A stretch of 64,000 nt of DNA from Streptomyces lichenis. Lineage in GTDB: Bacteria > Actinomycetota > Actinomycetes > Streptomycetales > Streptomycetaceae. The position numbers and the translations under genes are program-made. Below, one piece after another: positions 43,535-52,836 of this stretch (position 1 is the stretch's first letter; the number at the start of each line of letters is the position of its first letter). The DNA is taken from the NCBI RefSeq assembly GCF_023218175.1, contig NZ_JALPTH010000007.1:124001-188000 (forward strand). The letters are read 5' to 3'. The notes under the pieces are model-generated. The model ran no database searches. It worked only from the letters and a program-made list of their open reading frames with translations, and was not told the DNA's origin.

Positions 43535-45148
43535 ATGACCGCCGCCCGATCCATACGCGGCACCGCCGCGGCCGCACTCGCCGGGGCCCTGGCCCTCACG
43601 GCGGCGGCCTGCTCCAACCCCGGCTCCGGGGCGGACGGCAAGGGCGGTGCCGCCGAGGACAGCGCGGTCGTCGGCATCGCCTACGAGCCCGACTCCCTCA
43701 GCCCGCTCCTCGGCTACGGTAAGGACGGCAACTCCAAGATCTTCGACGGGCTGCTCGCCTTCGACGGCGGGATGAAGCTCAAGCCCGCGCTCGCCGCCGA
43801 GCTGCCGAAGGTGAGCGCCGACGGCCTCACCTACACGTACACGCTCCGCAAGGGCGTCACCTTCAGCGACGGGAAGCCGTTCACCGCGAAGGACGTCGTC
43901 TACACCTACCGCACCATCCTGGACCCGAAGACCAACAGCGCCTCCAAGGGCGACCTGGACGCCCTCAAGGACGTCCAGGCCACCGGCGACGACACCGTGG
44001 TCTTCACCCTGAAGTACCCCTACGCGGCCTTCGCCGAGCGCACCGTCCTCGGTATCGCCCCCGAGCACATCGCCGCGAAGCAGGACGTCAACACCGGCCC
44101 GTTCACCACCAGGCCCGTCGGCACCGGCCCCTACGTCCTCACCCAGTGGTCCAAGGGCGAGAAGCTGAGCTTCGCCGCCAACGAGAAGTACTGGGGCGGC
44201 GCGCCCGAGGTCAAGAAGTTCACCATGGCGATCATCAAGGACGACGACGTGCGCGCCACCCGGCTGCGCTCCGGCGACCTCGACGGCGCCATCCTGCCGC
44301 CCAACCTCGCCAAGGGCTTCCAGGGTGACAAGGGCCGCAAGACCTACCAGGCCACCAGCTACGACTACCGCTTGGTCACTCTGCCCACCCACAACAAGGT
44401 CACCGGGGACACCGGCATCCGCCGCGCCCTGGACACCGCCGTGGACCGGCAGACCATGGTCGACAAGATCCTCGAAGGCGCCGGCAAGCCCGCCTACGGC
44501 CCTGTCCCCACCGACAGCGAGTGGTTCACCAAGGGCACCGAGCGCCGCCACGACCTGGCCGCCGCCCAGAAGACCCTGGACCAGGCCGGCTGGAAGCCCG
44601 GCCCCGACGGCATCCGCGTCAGGAACGGCGTCCGCGCCTCCTTCCCGCTGTGGTACCTCTCCGGCGACAAGCTCCGCCAGGACCACGCCCTCGCCTACGC
44701 CTCCGACGCCAAGAAGGCCGGCATCGACGTCAAGACCCAGGCCGGCACCTGGGAGGTCATCCAGCCCCGGATGAAGACCGACGCCGTCCTGGCCGGCGGC
44801 GGCTCGCCCGGCGACCCCGACTTCGACCAGTACCTGCTGCTGAAGTCCAGCCTCGGCGGCGACGGCTTCAACAACATGGCCTGGTACGACAACCCGGCCG
44901 TCGACAAGGCCCTGGAGCAGGGCCGCACCACCGACGACAAGGCCGAGCGCAAGGCCGCCTACGACACTGTCCAGCGCGAACTGGTGAAGAACCCCGGCTA
45001 CACCTTCCTCACCCACATCGACCACGTGTACGTGGTGGACGACCGCTGGAAGGGCCTGTCCACCCAGGTGGAGCCGCACGACCACGGCCTCGCCTCCGGC
45101 CCCTGGTGGAACGTGGAGGACTGGGCCCCCAAGGACGCCGGGAAGTGA
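43535..45148 (+). CDS. Peptide/nickel-class solute-binding lipoprotein (SBP family 5)
   Basis: This 537-residue lipoprotein is the first gene of a complete ABC importer operon. The signal ends in the lipobox TAAC (C26). Family 5 landmarks are GIAYEPDSLSPLLGYGKDGN, VTFSDGKPFTAKDVVYTYRTI, GTGPYVLTQWSKGEKLSF and the C-terminal GDPDFDQYLLLKSSLGG. GGAG lies 5 bases before the ATG at 43535. The ligand (peptide, nickel chelate or opine-like metallophore) cannot be told from sequence. The GTG of the permease overlaps its stop. Confidence 0.94.
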   Translation: MTAARSIRGTAAAALAGALALTAAACSNPGSGADGKGGAAEDSAVVGIAYEPDSLSPLLGYGKDGNSKIFDGLLAFDGGMKLKPALAAELPKVSADGLTYTYTLRKGVTFSDGKPFTAKDVVYTYRTILDPKTNSASKGDLDALKDVQATGDDTVVFTLKYPYAAFAERTVLGIAPEHIAAKQDVNTGPFTTRPVGTGPYVLTQWSKGEKLSFAANEKYWGGAPEVKKFTMAIIKDDDVRATRLRSGDLDGAILPPNLAKGFQGDKGRKTYQATSYDYRLVTLPTHNKVTGDTGIRRALDTAVDRQTMVDKILEGAGKPAYGPVPTDSEWFTKGTERRHDLAAAQKTLDQAGWKPGPDGIRVRNGVRASFPLWYLSGDKLRQDHALAYASDAKKAGIDVKTQAGTWEVIQPRMKTDAVLAGGGSPGDPDFDQYLLLKSSLGGDGFNNMAWYDNPAVDKALEQGRTTDDKAERKAAYDTVQRELVKNPGYTFLTHIDHVYVVDDRWKGLSTQVEPHDHGLASGPWWNVEDWAPKDAGK

Positions 45149-46137
45149 GCCGCCGCGTCCCGCTCGGGGCGATGGCCAGGATGGCGGGACGGCGGGCCCT
45201 GTTCGCCGTCCCCGTCCTGCTGCTCGTCACCTTCGGCGTCTTCGCCGTCGCCGCCGCCTCCCCGTTCGACCCCGTCAAGGCCTACGCCGGCACCGCCGGA
45301 CTCACCGCCACCCAGGAGAACCTGGACCAGCTGCGCGCCAACCTCGGCGTCGACCAGCCGCTCGTCCCCCGCTGGTGGCACTGGGTCACCTCCGCGGCCA
45401 CCGGCGACCTCGGCGACTCCAGCGTGATGCGCCAGCCCGTCGCCGACGTCATCGCCGAACGCCTCGGCTGGTCCACCCTGCTCGCCGCGACCGCCTTCAC
45501 CGTCGCCGTGCTGCTCGGCACCGCCCTCGGCGTCCTCGCCGCCCGCCGCCCCGGCGGCTGGCTGGACCGGATCACCAGCTCCGCCGCGTACACCCTGGAA
45601 GCAGCCCCCGCCTTCTGGCTCGGGCTGCTCGCCATCTGGTTCTTCGCCCTCAAGCTCGGCGCCCTGCCGGCCGGCGGCCTCACCGACACCGGAAGCGACA
45701 CCGTTTCCCCCGACCAGGTCGCCAGGCACCTGGTGTTGCCCGCCCTGGTCCTGGGCGTTTCCCAGTTGCCCTGGTTCTTCCTCTACGTACGCCAGGGGGT
45801 CGCCGACGCGCTGGAGGAGGACGCCGTACGCGGCGCCCGCGCCCGCGGCCTGGCCGAACCCACCGTGCTGCTCGGCCACGCCCTGCGCTCCGGCATGCTG
45901 CCGATGCTCACCCTGATCGGCTCCCGCGTCCCCGAACTGATCACCGGAGCCCTGCTGGTGGAGACCGTCTTCAGTTGGCCCGGCATCGCCGCCGCCACCG
46001 TGCAGGCCGCCGTCTCCGTCGACTTCCCGCTGCTCGCCGCGCTCACCGTGCTCGCCACCGCCGCGGTGCTGCTCGGCAACCTCCTCTCCGACCTGCTGTA
46101 CGGACTCGCCGACCCGAGGGTGGGCTTCGATGGCTGA
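45145..46137 (+). CDS. DppB/NikB-type ABC permease
   Basis: This 330-residue permease has an N-terminal helix (ALFAVPVLLLVTFGVFAVAAA) and the family segment NLDQLRANLGVDQPLVPRWWHW. It has five further hydrophobic segments, the EAA loop GARARGLAEPTVLLGHALRSGMLP and VETVFSWPGIAAATVQAAVSVDFP. The GTG at 45145 overlaps the stop of the binding-protein gene (GTGA); an ATG 27 bp downstream is possible. The downstream permease overlaps by 8 bp. Confidence 0.93.
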   Translation: MSRRVPLGAMARMAGRRALFAVPVLLLVTFGVFAVAAASPFDPVKAYAGTAGLTATQENLDQLRANLGVDQPLVPRWWHWVTSAATGDLGDSSVMRQPVADVIAERLGWSTLLAATAFTVAVLLGTALGVLAARRPGGWLDRITSSAAYTLEAAPAFWLGLLAIWFFALKLGALPAGGLTDTGSDTVSPDQVARHLVLPALVLGVSQLPWFFLYVRQGVADALEEDAVRGARARGLAEPTVLLGHALRSGMLPMLTLIGSRVPELITGALLVETVFSWPGIAAATVQAAVSVDFPLLAALTVLATAAVLLGNLLSDLLYGLADPRVGFDG

Positions 46138-47020
46138 CCTCACCACGAAGACCGATATCTCCCGGCAGTGGCGCTCGCACGGCCGCACCCGGCGCTCCAC
46201 CCGCACCGTACGGGTCACCGCCTCCGCCCTCATCACGGCCGCCACCGTGCTCGCGGTGCTCGTCGTGCCGCCGATCGTCCAGCTCGACGAGCAGGCCATC
46301 GACCTCGCCCTCAAACTCCGGCCGCCGTCCCCCGCCCACCCCTTCGGCACCGACGACGTCGGCCGCGACCTGCTGCTGCGCTGCGTCTACGGGCTGCGCG
46401 TCTCCCTCCTCGTCGGCCTGGTCGCCGCCCTGGTCGCCACCGTCATCGGCACGGCCGTGGGCGCCGCCGCCGCGGCCTTCGGCGGCTGGACCGACCGGAT
46501 CGTGATGCGGCTGGTCGACACCTTCTCGTCGGTGCCGCACCTGCTCCTCGGCATCTTCATCGTGGCGATGTTCCGCCCCGGGGTCTGGCCCGTGATCGTC
46601 TCCGTGGCCCTCACCCACTGGCTCTCCACCGCCCGGATCGTCCGCTCCGAGGTGCTCTCGCTGCGCTCCCGGCCCTTCGTGGACGCGGCCATCTCCGGCG
46701 GGGCCTCACGGTGGCGGGTCACCGCCCGCCATCTGCTGCCCGCCGTACTGCCGCAGGCCGGGCTCGCCGCCGTGCTGATGGTGCCGCACGCCATGTGGCA
46801 CGAGTCCGCGCTCTCCTTCCTCGGCCTCGGCCTGCCCACCCACCAGGCCAGCCTGGGCACCCTGGTGCAGACCGCCCGCGGTTCGCTGCTGGCCGGCGAC
46901 TGGTGGCCCACCCTCTTCCCCGGCCTCTTCCTGATCGTCCCCACCCTCGCCATCGCGGGACTGGCCGGCGCCTGGCGGGAGCGGATCAACCCGCGCCGCC
47001 GATCGGAGCTGATGCTGTGA
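46130..47020 (+). CDS. DppC/NikC-type ABC permease
   Basis: This 296-residue partner permease has an N-terminal basic stretch and first helix (ALITAATVLAVLVVPPIV). It then has the DppC motif HPFGTDDVGRDLLLRCVYGLRVS, the EAA loop AAISGGASRWRVTARHLLPA and ESALSFLGLGLPTHQASLGTLV near the C-terminus. The overlap with the upstream gene (8 bp) and with the ATPase gene (GTGA) indicates translational coupling. Confidence 0.94.
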   Translation: MADLTTKTDISRQWRSHGRTRRSTRTVRVTASALITAATVLAVLVVPPIVQLDEQAIDLALKLRPPSPAHPFGTDDVGRDLLLRCVYGLRVSLLVGLVAALVATVIGTAVGAAAAAFGGWTDRIVMRLVDTFSSVPHLLLGIFIVAMFRPGVWPVIVSVALTHWLSTARIVRSEVLSLRSRPFVDAAISGGASRWRVTARHLLPAVLPQAGLAAVLMVPHAMWHESALSFLGLGLPTHQASLGTLVQTARGSLLAGDWWPTLFPGLFLIVPTLAIAGLAGAWRERINPRRRSELML

Positions 47021-48039
47021 AACCGGACACCGTGAAGCCGGACGCTGCCACGTCCGACGCCGTGCGGCCCGGTGCCGTGGCCCCCGTCCTCAGCGTGCGC
47101 GAACTGTCCGTCCGCTTCCGGATGCGCGGCGGCCGGCACATCGCCGCCGTCACCGGAGCGAGCTTCGACCTGGCGGCGGGGGAGTGCCTGGCCCTGGTCG
47201 GCGAGAGCGGCTGCGGCAAGTCCGTCCTCGCCTCCGCCCTGCTCGGGCTGCTCCCCGGCAACGCCCAGACCGCCGGCAGCGCCGTCATCGAGGGCACGGG
47301 CGGTACGGACGCCGTCGACCTGCTCACCGCCTCCGAGCGCACCCTCGCCCGCACCGTACGCGGCCGGCGCATCGGCCTCATCCCGCAGTCCCCGGCCGCC
47401 CACCTCACCCCCGTCCGCACCATCCGCGCCCAGCTCGCCGAGACCCTGCGGGCACTGGACCGCACCCCCAGGAGCGCCCTGCCCGCCGCCGTGACCGCCG
47501 CCGCCGACCGCGCCGCCTTCCCCACCGGGCTGCTCGACCGCTACCCGCACGAACTCTCCGGCGGCCTAGCCCAGCGCGCCGCCACCGCCCTCGCCCTGGT
47601 CGGCGACGCCCCGCTGCTGCTCGCCGACGAACCCACCACCGGACTCGACCGGGACCTGGTCCACCGCACCGCCGACGAGCTGCGCCGCCACACCGACGAC
47701 GGCCGCGCCCTGCTGACGATCACCCACGACCTGGCCGCGGCCGAGCGGATCGCCGACCGGGTGGCCGTGATGTACGCCGGCCGGATCGTCGAACTCACCG
47801 ACGCCGCCGCCTTCTTCGGCGCACCCGGCCCCCGCCACCCCTACGCCCGGGGGCTGCTCGCCGCCCTGCCCGAACGGGATTTCCGCCCCATCCCCGGGCT
47901 GCCCCCGGAGCTCGGCGACCTCCCGACCGGCTGCGCCTTCGCCCCCCGCTGCCCCCGTGCCACCGACCGCTGCGCCACCGCACCCGACTTCGCCGACGGC
48001 GTCGCCTGCCACCACGCCGAGGAGCCGGCCCGTGCTTGA
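47017..48039 (+). CDS. DppD/NikD-type ABC ATPase
   Basis: This 340-residue ATPase has Walker A GESGCGKS near residues 64-71, a variant signature LSGGLAQR and Walker B LLLADEPTTGLD. The switch histidine is in LTITHDLAAAERIAD and the Cys-rich tail is CAFAPRCPRATDRC, typical of the peptide/nickel class. The first 20 residues contain a duplicated KPDTV/KPDAA element encoded by a repeat at the GTG start (47017). It works as a heterodimer with the next ATPase. Confidence 0.93.
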   Translation: MKPDTVKPDAATSDAVRPGAVAPVLSVRELSVRFRMRGGRHIAAVTGASFDLAAGECLALVGESGCGKSVLASALLGLLPGNAQTAGSAVIEGTGGTDAVDLLTASERTLARTVRGRRIGLIPQSPAAHLTPVRTIRAQLAETLRALDRTPRSALPAAVTAAADRAAFPTGLLDRYPHELSGGLAQRAATALALVGDAPLLLADEPTTGLDRDLVHRTADELRRHTDDGRALLTITHDLAAAERIADRVAVMYAGRIVELTDAAAFFGAPGPRHPYARGLLAALPERDFRPIPGLPPELGDLPTGCAFAPRCPRATDRCATAPDFADGVACHHAEEPARA

Positions 48040-48697
48040 ACTCGACGCCGTCACCGCCGGCTACGACCGCCGCGCCCCCGTCTTCCGGGCCGCCTCCCTC
48101 ACCCTCGCCCCCGGCGAGTCCGTCGGCCTGCTCGGCCCCAGCGGCTGCGGCAAGTCCACCCTCGCCCGGGTCGCCGCCCTGCTGCACCGCCCCGACGCCG
48201 GCCGGGTCACCGTGGACGGCGAGCCGGTACGCGGCTGGCGCCACCGCGCCCCGCGCCGGCTGCGCACCGCCATCGGCGTGGTCTTCCAGCAGCCCCGGCT
48301 CTCCGCCGACCCCCGCCTCACCCTGCACGACCTGATCGCCGAACCACTGCGCGCCACCGGCCGCCGCACCGAGGCACCCGAGCGGGTCGCCGCACTCGCC
48401 GCCGCCACCGGCCTCACCGGCGACCTGCTCACCCGCCGCCCGCACGAGGTCAGCGACGGCCAGCTGCAACGCGCCTGCCTGGCCCGCGCCCTGGTGCTGC
48501 GGCCCCGCTGGCTGGTCTGCGACGAGATGACCGCCATGCTCGACGCCTCCACCACCGCCGCCCTGGTCGCCGCCGTCGAGGAGTACCGCGCCGAGCACGG
48601 CGCCGGGCTGCTCGCCGTCGGCCACGACCGGGTCCTGCTGGAGCGCTGGTGCGACCGCACCGTGGAGTGGGCCGGCTGCGCCGAGCCGGGCACCTGA
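48032..48697 (+). CDS. DppF/NikE-type ABC ATPase with atypical signature
   Basis: This 221-residue ATPase is short for the DppF class and lacks the usual C-terminal extension. Walker A is GPSGCGKS near residue 34 and Walker B is WLVCDEMTAMLD. The signature is VSDGQLQR instead of LSGGQ, and the switch region is LAVGHD. The heterodimer with the preceding ATPase may therefore have one degenerate site, a common asymmetry in ABC importers. GAGGAGCC precedes the GTG at 48032, which overlaps the upstream gene by 8 bp. A 12-bp stop-codon duplication follows. Confidence 0.92.
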   Translation: MLELDAVTAGYDRRAPVFRAASLTLAPGESVGLLGPSGCGKSTLARVAALLHRPDAGRVTVDGEPVRGWRHRAPRRLRTAIGVVFQQPRLSADPRLTLHDLIAEPLRATGRRTEAPERVAALAAATGLTGDLLTRRPHEVSDGQLQRACLARALVLRPRWLVCDEMTAMLDASTTAALVAAVEEYRAEHGAGLLAVGHDRVLLERWCDRTVEWAGCAEPGT

Positions 48698-48712
48698 TCC
48701 GGCGCCTGACCC
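48689..48712 (+). repeat. 12-bp tandem duplication spanning a stop codon
   Basis: GGCACCTGATCC (48689-48700) and GGCGCCTGACCC (48701-48712) are adjacent; the first TGA ends the DppF-type ATPase gene. Confidence 0.8.
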
Positions 48713-48872
48713 GCGTACCGCCCACCGGGTGCCCGCCCGGGCGTAACGGTCCGCGGCCCGGTAATACCCGTTCGGCCGACATGCCGTACCCCCGGGCGGC
48801 GAACGGCCTCCGCCAGACTGGCCGCCGAATGCCGCAACGCACACTCCGTGCGGCGGGCCGAGGAGGCGACAC

Positions 48873-49067
48873 ATGGCCGTATCCATTTCCGTGGTGGTGC
48901 TGCTGCTGATCCTGGCGGTGGTCTATCTGCGCAGCGGCGGGCTGAAGCTCTCCCACGCGCTGGTCTGCGGACTGCTCGGGTTCTTCCTGGCGAGCACCAG
49001 CCTCGCCCCCACCATCTACAACGGCGTGGCCGCCACCGCCGACGTGGTCAGCGGCTTCAAGCCCTGA
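48873..49067 (+). CDS. Small two-helix membrane protein
   Basis: The ORF encodes 64 residues with two hydrophobic helices (VSISVVVLLLILAVVYL and HALVCGLLGFFLASTSLAPT) and a short polar end. GAGGAGG lies about 7 bases before the ATG. Similar short proteins of unknown function occur on streptomycete chromosomes and conjugative elements, but no transfer genes are nearby. It is convergent with the glycosidase gene, with 22 bp between stops. Confidence 0.78.
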   Translation: MAVSISVVVLLLILAVVYLRSGGLKLSHALVCGLLGFFLASTSLAPTIYNGVAATADVVSGFKP

Positions 49068-49089
49068 GCGTCGCTTGCGCCGCCCGGGC

Positions 49090-50355
49090 TCATCCGGCAG
49101 CGAAGACACCGACCCCGTTCGGCACCGGACGCTGGGTTCCGCCGCTCGGGTGGTTCAGCACCCGCACCCCCGCCGCGCCGGACTGACGGGCCACCAGCGT
49201 CGAGGAACCCCCGCCGTCCAGGTTCACCGCCTCGGCGGCGCCCAGCTCCGCCGTCACCCGGGCCAGCTCCGCGAGCGTCAGCCCCTGGCGGAACTCCGGG
49301 GAGCCGTCCAGCGCCAGCAGCCACACCCGGCGCCCCGACTCCCCGATCCCCGCCGCGGTGCGCACCGCCGCCACCGCCCCGTCCAGCCCGGCCACCGGCA
49401 CCCCGCTGCGCAGCACCGGGAAGCCGCCCACCGCGAACCGGAACGGCGCCCCGCCGTCGGCGGCCACCAGCCCGTACCGCAGCCTCACCCGGTCCCCGAC
49501 CGCCAGCCGCCGCAGCCGGGCCGCCCCCGCCTCCCGCCCGACCAGCACCGAGGTGCCCTCGGCGATCGGCCCGCTCCCCGGAGCCCCGGCCACCGACACC
49601 ACCCGCCCGGCGCGCACCGTCACCTCGTACGCCTCCTCCACACAGGGCGCGTCCCGCCGGGTGTCGGAGCCGCAGACCGCCCGCGCCCGGGACGCCGCCC
49701 CCCAGTCGGCGGTGAACAGCCCCACCGAACCCTGCGGCAGCGCGTACTGGTTCAGCCCGCCGAGCGGCCACTCGCCCGCCGCCGAGGACACCGCGCCGTC
49801 CAGCACCAGTTCCCCGAGCCGCGCCGTACCGTCCGCGCCCACCCCCCACACCTGGCGGGCGTCGGCCCCGCGCGGCAGCGCCGGACCGTACCGCTGCGCC
49901 GTGGGCACCGCCGCCTTCAGCGCCCGCCCCTCGGCCACCGCCGGCCCGACCGGCGCTCCGGTCGCCGGCACGCCGGGGTGCTGGCTCTCCGTCAGATGGA
50001 AGAAGTCACCGTTCACCCCGCCCACCGCCGCCGCCCCGTCGGCCAGCGAGGACAGCGCCGAGCGGGCCGCCACCTTTCCCGGGTACAGCAGCCCCAGCGA
50101 CACCCCGGCCCGGTCCAGCTCCACCGACAGCAGATGCGCCCGCGCGGTCCCGCGCGGCGACGCCAGATCCAGCCACCGGTACTCCACCCCCTCCGCGACC
50201 CTCGCCCAGGCGGCCGCCGGCCGCGCGGGCGGCGCCCCGGCCACCCCGGCGAGCAGCAGCGACAGCACGACCAGCACAAGGTTCAGGGGACGGACGGGAG
50301 TCGCGCGGTGCCACGGCCGTCGGCCGGGAAGCGCGGTCGCTGAGGGTACGGTCAT
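49090..50355 (-). CDS. Secreted phosphodiester glycosidase-family (NAGPA-like) protein
   Basis: This 421-residue exported protein has a signal or anchor helix (NLVLVVLSLLLAGVAGAPPA, residues about 25-45). A NAGPA-type domain follows with GVNGDFFHLT, RRVWLLALDGSPEFRQGLTLAELA and the family hallmark NLDGGGSSTLV. Such enzymes cleave sugar-phosphodiester bonds, for example in cell-wall polymers. The ATG at 50355 is the start nearest the signal peptide; the frame extends 144 bp further upstream without a signal. The bacterial substrate is unknown. Confidence 0.9.
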   Translation of the reverse strand: MTVPSATALPGRRPWHRATPVRPLNLVLVVLSLLLAGVAGAPPARPAAAWARVAEGVEYRWLDLASPRGTARAHLLSVELDRAGVSLGLLYPGKVAARSALSSLADGAAAVGGVNGDFFHLTESQHPGVPATGAPVGPAVAEGRALKAAVPTAQRYGPALPRGADARQVWGVGADGTARLGELVLDGAVSSAAGEWPLGGLNQYALPQGSVGLFTADWGAASRARAVCGSDTRRDAPCVEEAYEVTVRAGRVVSVAGAPGSGPIAEGTSVLVGREAGAARLRRLAVGDRVRLRYGLVAADGGAPFRFAVGGFPVLRSGVPVAGLDGAVAAVRTAAGIGESGRRVWLLALDGSPEFRQGLTLAELARVTAELGAAEAVNLDGGGSSTLVARQSGAAGVRVLNHPSGGTQRPVPNGVGVFAAG

Positions 50356-50517
50356 GGGGACCCCCGAGGTCGGGCGGCGGGCCCGGTCCGGCGGCAGGCC
50401 GCCCGGGCGGGTTCGGGCAAGAGCTGCCCGGCCCGGACCCCCGGGAACCGAAGACCGGCGAACCAGCGGACGAACTTCAGCCGTCCGGCGGCCCCTCATC
50501 CCCCTTCTGACAGCCCC

Positions 50518-51339
50518 TCAGCGATGGCGGACCAGCCACTCCCGGGCGAAGTCCACCGCCGTGGTGAGCTCCACCAACCGGGCCGGCGCCGACCCCACCC
50601 GCCCGCTCCGCACACCCGCCGCCGCCCCGGCCGACCGCTCCAGATCGGCCCCCAGCGCGCCGAAGTCCCCGTCCCGCAGGGCCACATCCTCGTACTCCCA
50701 CCAGCGCCGCCGCCCCCGCTCGTCCCGCACCACGCAGCGGTAGCTCCGACGGGGCGGCTCCGGCACCCGGTACTCGGCCAGATGGAAGGCGCTGCACGCC
50801 TCCCAGTCGGTGCCCAGCATCAGCACCCGGGCGCCCAGTTCGTACAGCCGCGCGAGGGGTGAGTCCTCACCGAGGTGGTTGTCCCGATGGTGGCCGGAGA
50901 CCACCTTCTCGGCGTACGGGCCGAGCGCGGCGAACGAGGTCTGCGGATGCGCGCTGCGCAGCGCCCCCGGGGCGCCCCTCACCAGCTCCGGGAAGACCCC
51001 GACCCCGTCCGAGGGCATCCGCTCCGCGTCGTACGGCGGCATCGCCTCCCGCACCTGATCCACCTGCTCCGGCGTCAGACCGCCCACCCGGTCCCGGTAG
51101 GCGGGCGAGGTGTCCGAGTTCCGCGCGGTGAACGTGGGCACCACCAGGGTCCCGGACGGGCCGAGGGCCCCGAGCACCGCGCGCAGCACCGCCGCACCGC
51201 CACCCGCCACCGGTCCGACGGCCCGCAGCGAGGAGTGCACCAGCAGCACGTCCCCCCGCTCCACCCCCAGTGCGCGCAGCCGCGCCCGGAGCAGGCGTTC
51301 GGTATGGATCGGGGCCCCTGTGACCGTCACCCGCGCCAT
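50518..51339 (-). CDS. AAC(3)-family aminoglycoside N-acetyltransferase-like protein
   Basis: This 273-residue protein has the family motifs GDVLLVHSSLRAVGPVAGG, GTLVVPTFT, AHPQTSFAALGPYAE and VLMLGTDWEACSAFHLAEY, with the full usual length. Family members transfer acetyl from acetyl-CoA to amino groups of aminoglycosides. In streptomycetes many are cryptic or act on self-made compounds, and no aminoglycoside biosynthesis genes are in this window. The actual substrate is therefore open. The ATG at 51339 begins directly before the domain. It stands alone on the minus strand between two exported-protein genes. Confidence 0.92.
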   Translation of the reverse strand: MARVTVTGAPIHTERLLRARLRALGVERGDVLLVHSSLRAVGPVAGGGAAVLRAVLGALGPSGTLVVPTFTARNSDTSPAYRDRVGGLTPEQVDQVREAMPPYDAERMPSDGVGVFPELVRGAPGALRSAHPQTSFAALGPYAEKVVSGHHRDNHLGEDSPLARLYELGARVLMLGTDWEACSAFHLAEYRVPEPPRRSYRCVVRDERGRRRWWEYEDVALRDGDFGALGADLERSAGAAAGVRSGRVGSAPARLVELTTAVDFAREWLVRHR

Positions 51340-51387
51340 GGTAGGGGCCCACCGCCCGCCACCGAGCCGCCCGAACCGGCCGGTTGC

Positions 51388-52836
51388 CTATTCCGGGCGG
51401 TGGACCGTGAGATCGCCGTGCGCCGACAGAGCCCCGGCCAGGTCACCGGCCTTCTGCCGCAGGGTGGAGTCCAGGAAGGCGAGCGTGGTCGCGGCGACCA
51501 TCCGCGGGCTCTCGGTGCGGCCGACGGAGCCGACGATCGAGGGCACCGGCGGCAGATACAGCGGGCCGTCCATGAAGGTGAGGTGCGCGGCGCCGGGGAC
51601 GGTGAGCCGGTAACTCGGCGCGGTGCTGCGCTCCAAGGCCTCGGTGAGACGCGGCGGATACTGCGGGTCGGTCGCGGGGGTGAGGGCCTGGGTGAGCGCC
51701 AGCACGGGCTGGTGGAGGGAGGGCGAGGCGGGGCCGTGGGGGAAGCCGTCCAGGTCGATGACCGCGTCGAACCGGCGGTCCTGCCGGGCCGCCTGCAAGG
51801 CGGCGGCGCCTCCCATGGAGTGGCCGGTGACCGCGACCCGGCCGGTGTCCAGCCGCCCGGTCAGCGGACCGGTCGTCTCCCGCCCGGGACGCTCCAGCCG
51901 GGTCAGGACGAAGCGGAGGTCGGCGGCGCGTACGGCGGTCCAGCCGACCGCCAGCTTCGCGTCCTTCTCCCGGCTGCCGCTGGAGGTGGTCCTGGCCCGA
52001 ATGGTCCGCCCGTCGGCGAGGACCACGGCGGCGGAGTCGTACGGGTGGTCCAGGGCGACCACCACATAGCCGTGGCTGGCCAGTTCCTCCGCCCAGGCGG
52101 TGTTCTGGGTCCGCACCCCGTTCGATCCGGGCGAGAACAGCACCACCGGGAACCGTCCACCCCCCTCGGCCACCGGGGCGTCGACCACGGCATGGGTACG
52201 GGCCTCCGTGACGCCGTCCACCAGGAAGCCCGGCAGCCCGACCCCGCCGGCGAGGGCGTCGGACACGGTGCGCGCCTCCTGCTCCGTCCGCCCGAGGTAC
52301 GGGGCCCGCCCGGTGCCCGCCGGGCTCTGCCGCGCGGGGTACCAGAGCTGCACCACCACGGTGCGCCGGTCGTCCGGATCGGCCGTAAAGCTCTCGGCGC
52401 GGCCCGGGTCGGTCCACTGCACCACCCGCGTACCCACCGCGAAACGGCCCGAGGGCTCCGGGAACTCGGGCACCGGAAACGCCCAGGCGGCCACCGGGCC
52501 CGACGCGATCAGCCCGACGCAGAGCACCGACCCCGGCAGGGCCAGCCACCACCGGGCCCGCCACGCCGGCCGCCCGGTACGGTGCCGCCGCAGCAGGGGA
52601 GCGAGGGCGAACGGCGACGCGAGGGCGGCGCCCACCAGGACCGGCAGCAGCTGCCACCTGATCCCCACCGCCACCATCAGCGCGATCACGGACACCACGA
52701 GAACCGCCCCCGCCGCGAGCGCGACCCGCGGGCGGACGGCGGGCGGAAGCCAGCGCGCCACCACCAGCGCGACGGCACCCAGTACGGCTACGACTTCCAG
52801 AGGGGACATGTACAGCCCCGCGATGATCTCGGTCAC
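51388..52836 (-). CDS. Membrane-anchored alpha/beta hydrolase (PAF-acetylhydrolase-like)
   Basis: This 482-residue protein has four or five N-terminal membrane helices (including VVAVLGAVALVVARWL, VALAAGAVLVVSVIALMVAV and LLPVLVGAALASPFALAPLL). An extracytoplasmic hydrolase domain follows. The nucleophile is in TGHSMGGAAAL, the oxyanion region is VVLFSPGSNGVRTQ, DLDGFPHGP holds a possible acid residue and the histidine is in PGAAHLTFMD. The fold resembles PAF acetylhydrolase or dienelactone-hydrolase-like esterases. The GTG at 52836 has GAGG upstream; an ATG at 52809 is an alternative. Its natural ester is unknown. Confidence 0.9.
   Translation of the reverse strand: MTEIIAGLYMSPLEVVAVLGAVALVVARWLPPAVRPRVALAAGAVLVVSVIALMVAVGIRWQLLPVLVGAALASPFALAPLLRRHRTGRPAWRARWWLALPGSVLCVGLIASGPVAAWAFPVPEFPEPSGRFAVGTRVVQWTDPGRAESFTADPDDRRTVVVQLWYPARQSPAGTGRAPYLGRTEQEARTVSDALAGGVGLPGFLVDGVTEARTHAVVDAPVAEGGGRFPVVLFSPGSNGVRTQNTAWAEELASHGYVVVALDHPYDSAAVVLADGRTIRARTTSSGSREKDAKLAVGWTAVRAADLRFVLTRLERPGRETTGPLTGRLDTGRVAVTGHSMGGAAALQAARQDRRFDAVIDLDGFPHGPASPSLHQPVLALTQALTPATDPQYPPRLTEALERSTAPSYRLTVPGAAHLTFMDGPLYLPPVPSIVGSVGRTESPRMVAATTLAFLDSTLRQKAGDLAGALSAHGDLTVHRPE

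Noticed and set aside
48873..49067. Small membrane protein as evidence of an integrated conjugative element
   Set aside because: Similar peptides occur on such elements, but no integrase, replication or transfer gene and no attachment-site repeat is seen nearby.
50518..51339. Reading the AAC(3)-like gene as an acquired resistance determinant
   Set aside because: Base composition matches its neighbours, and no mobile element is present; a chromosomal gene of unknown substrate is the safer reading.
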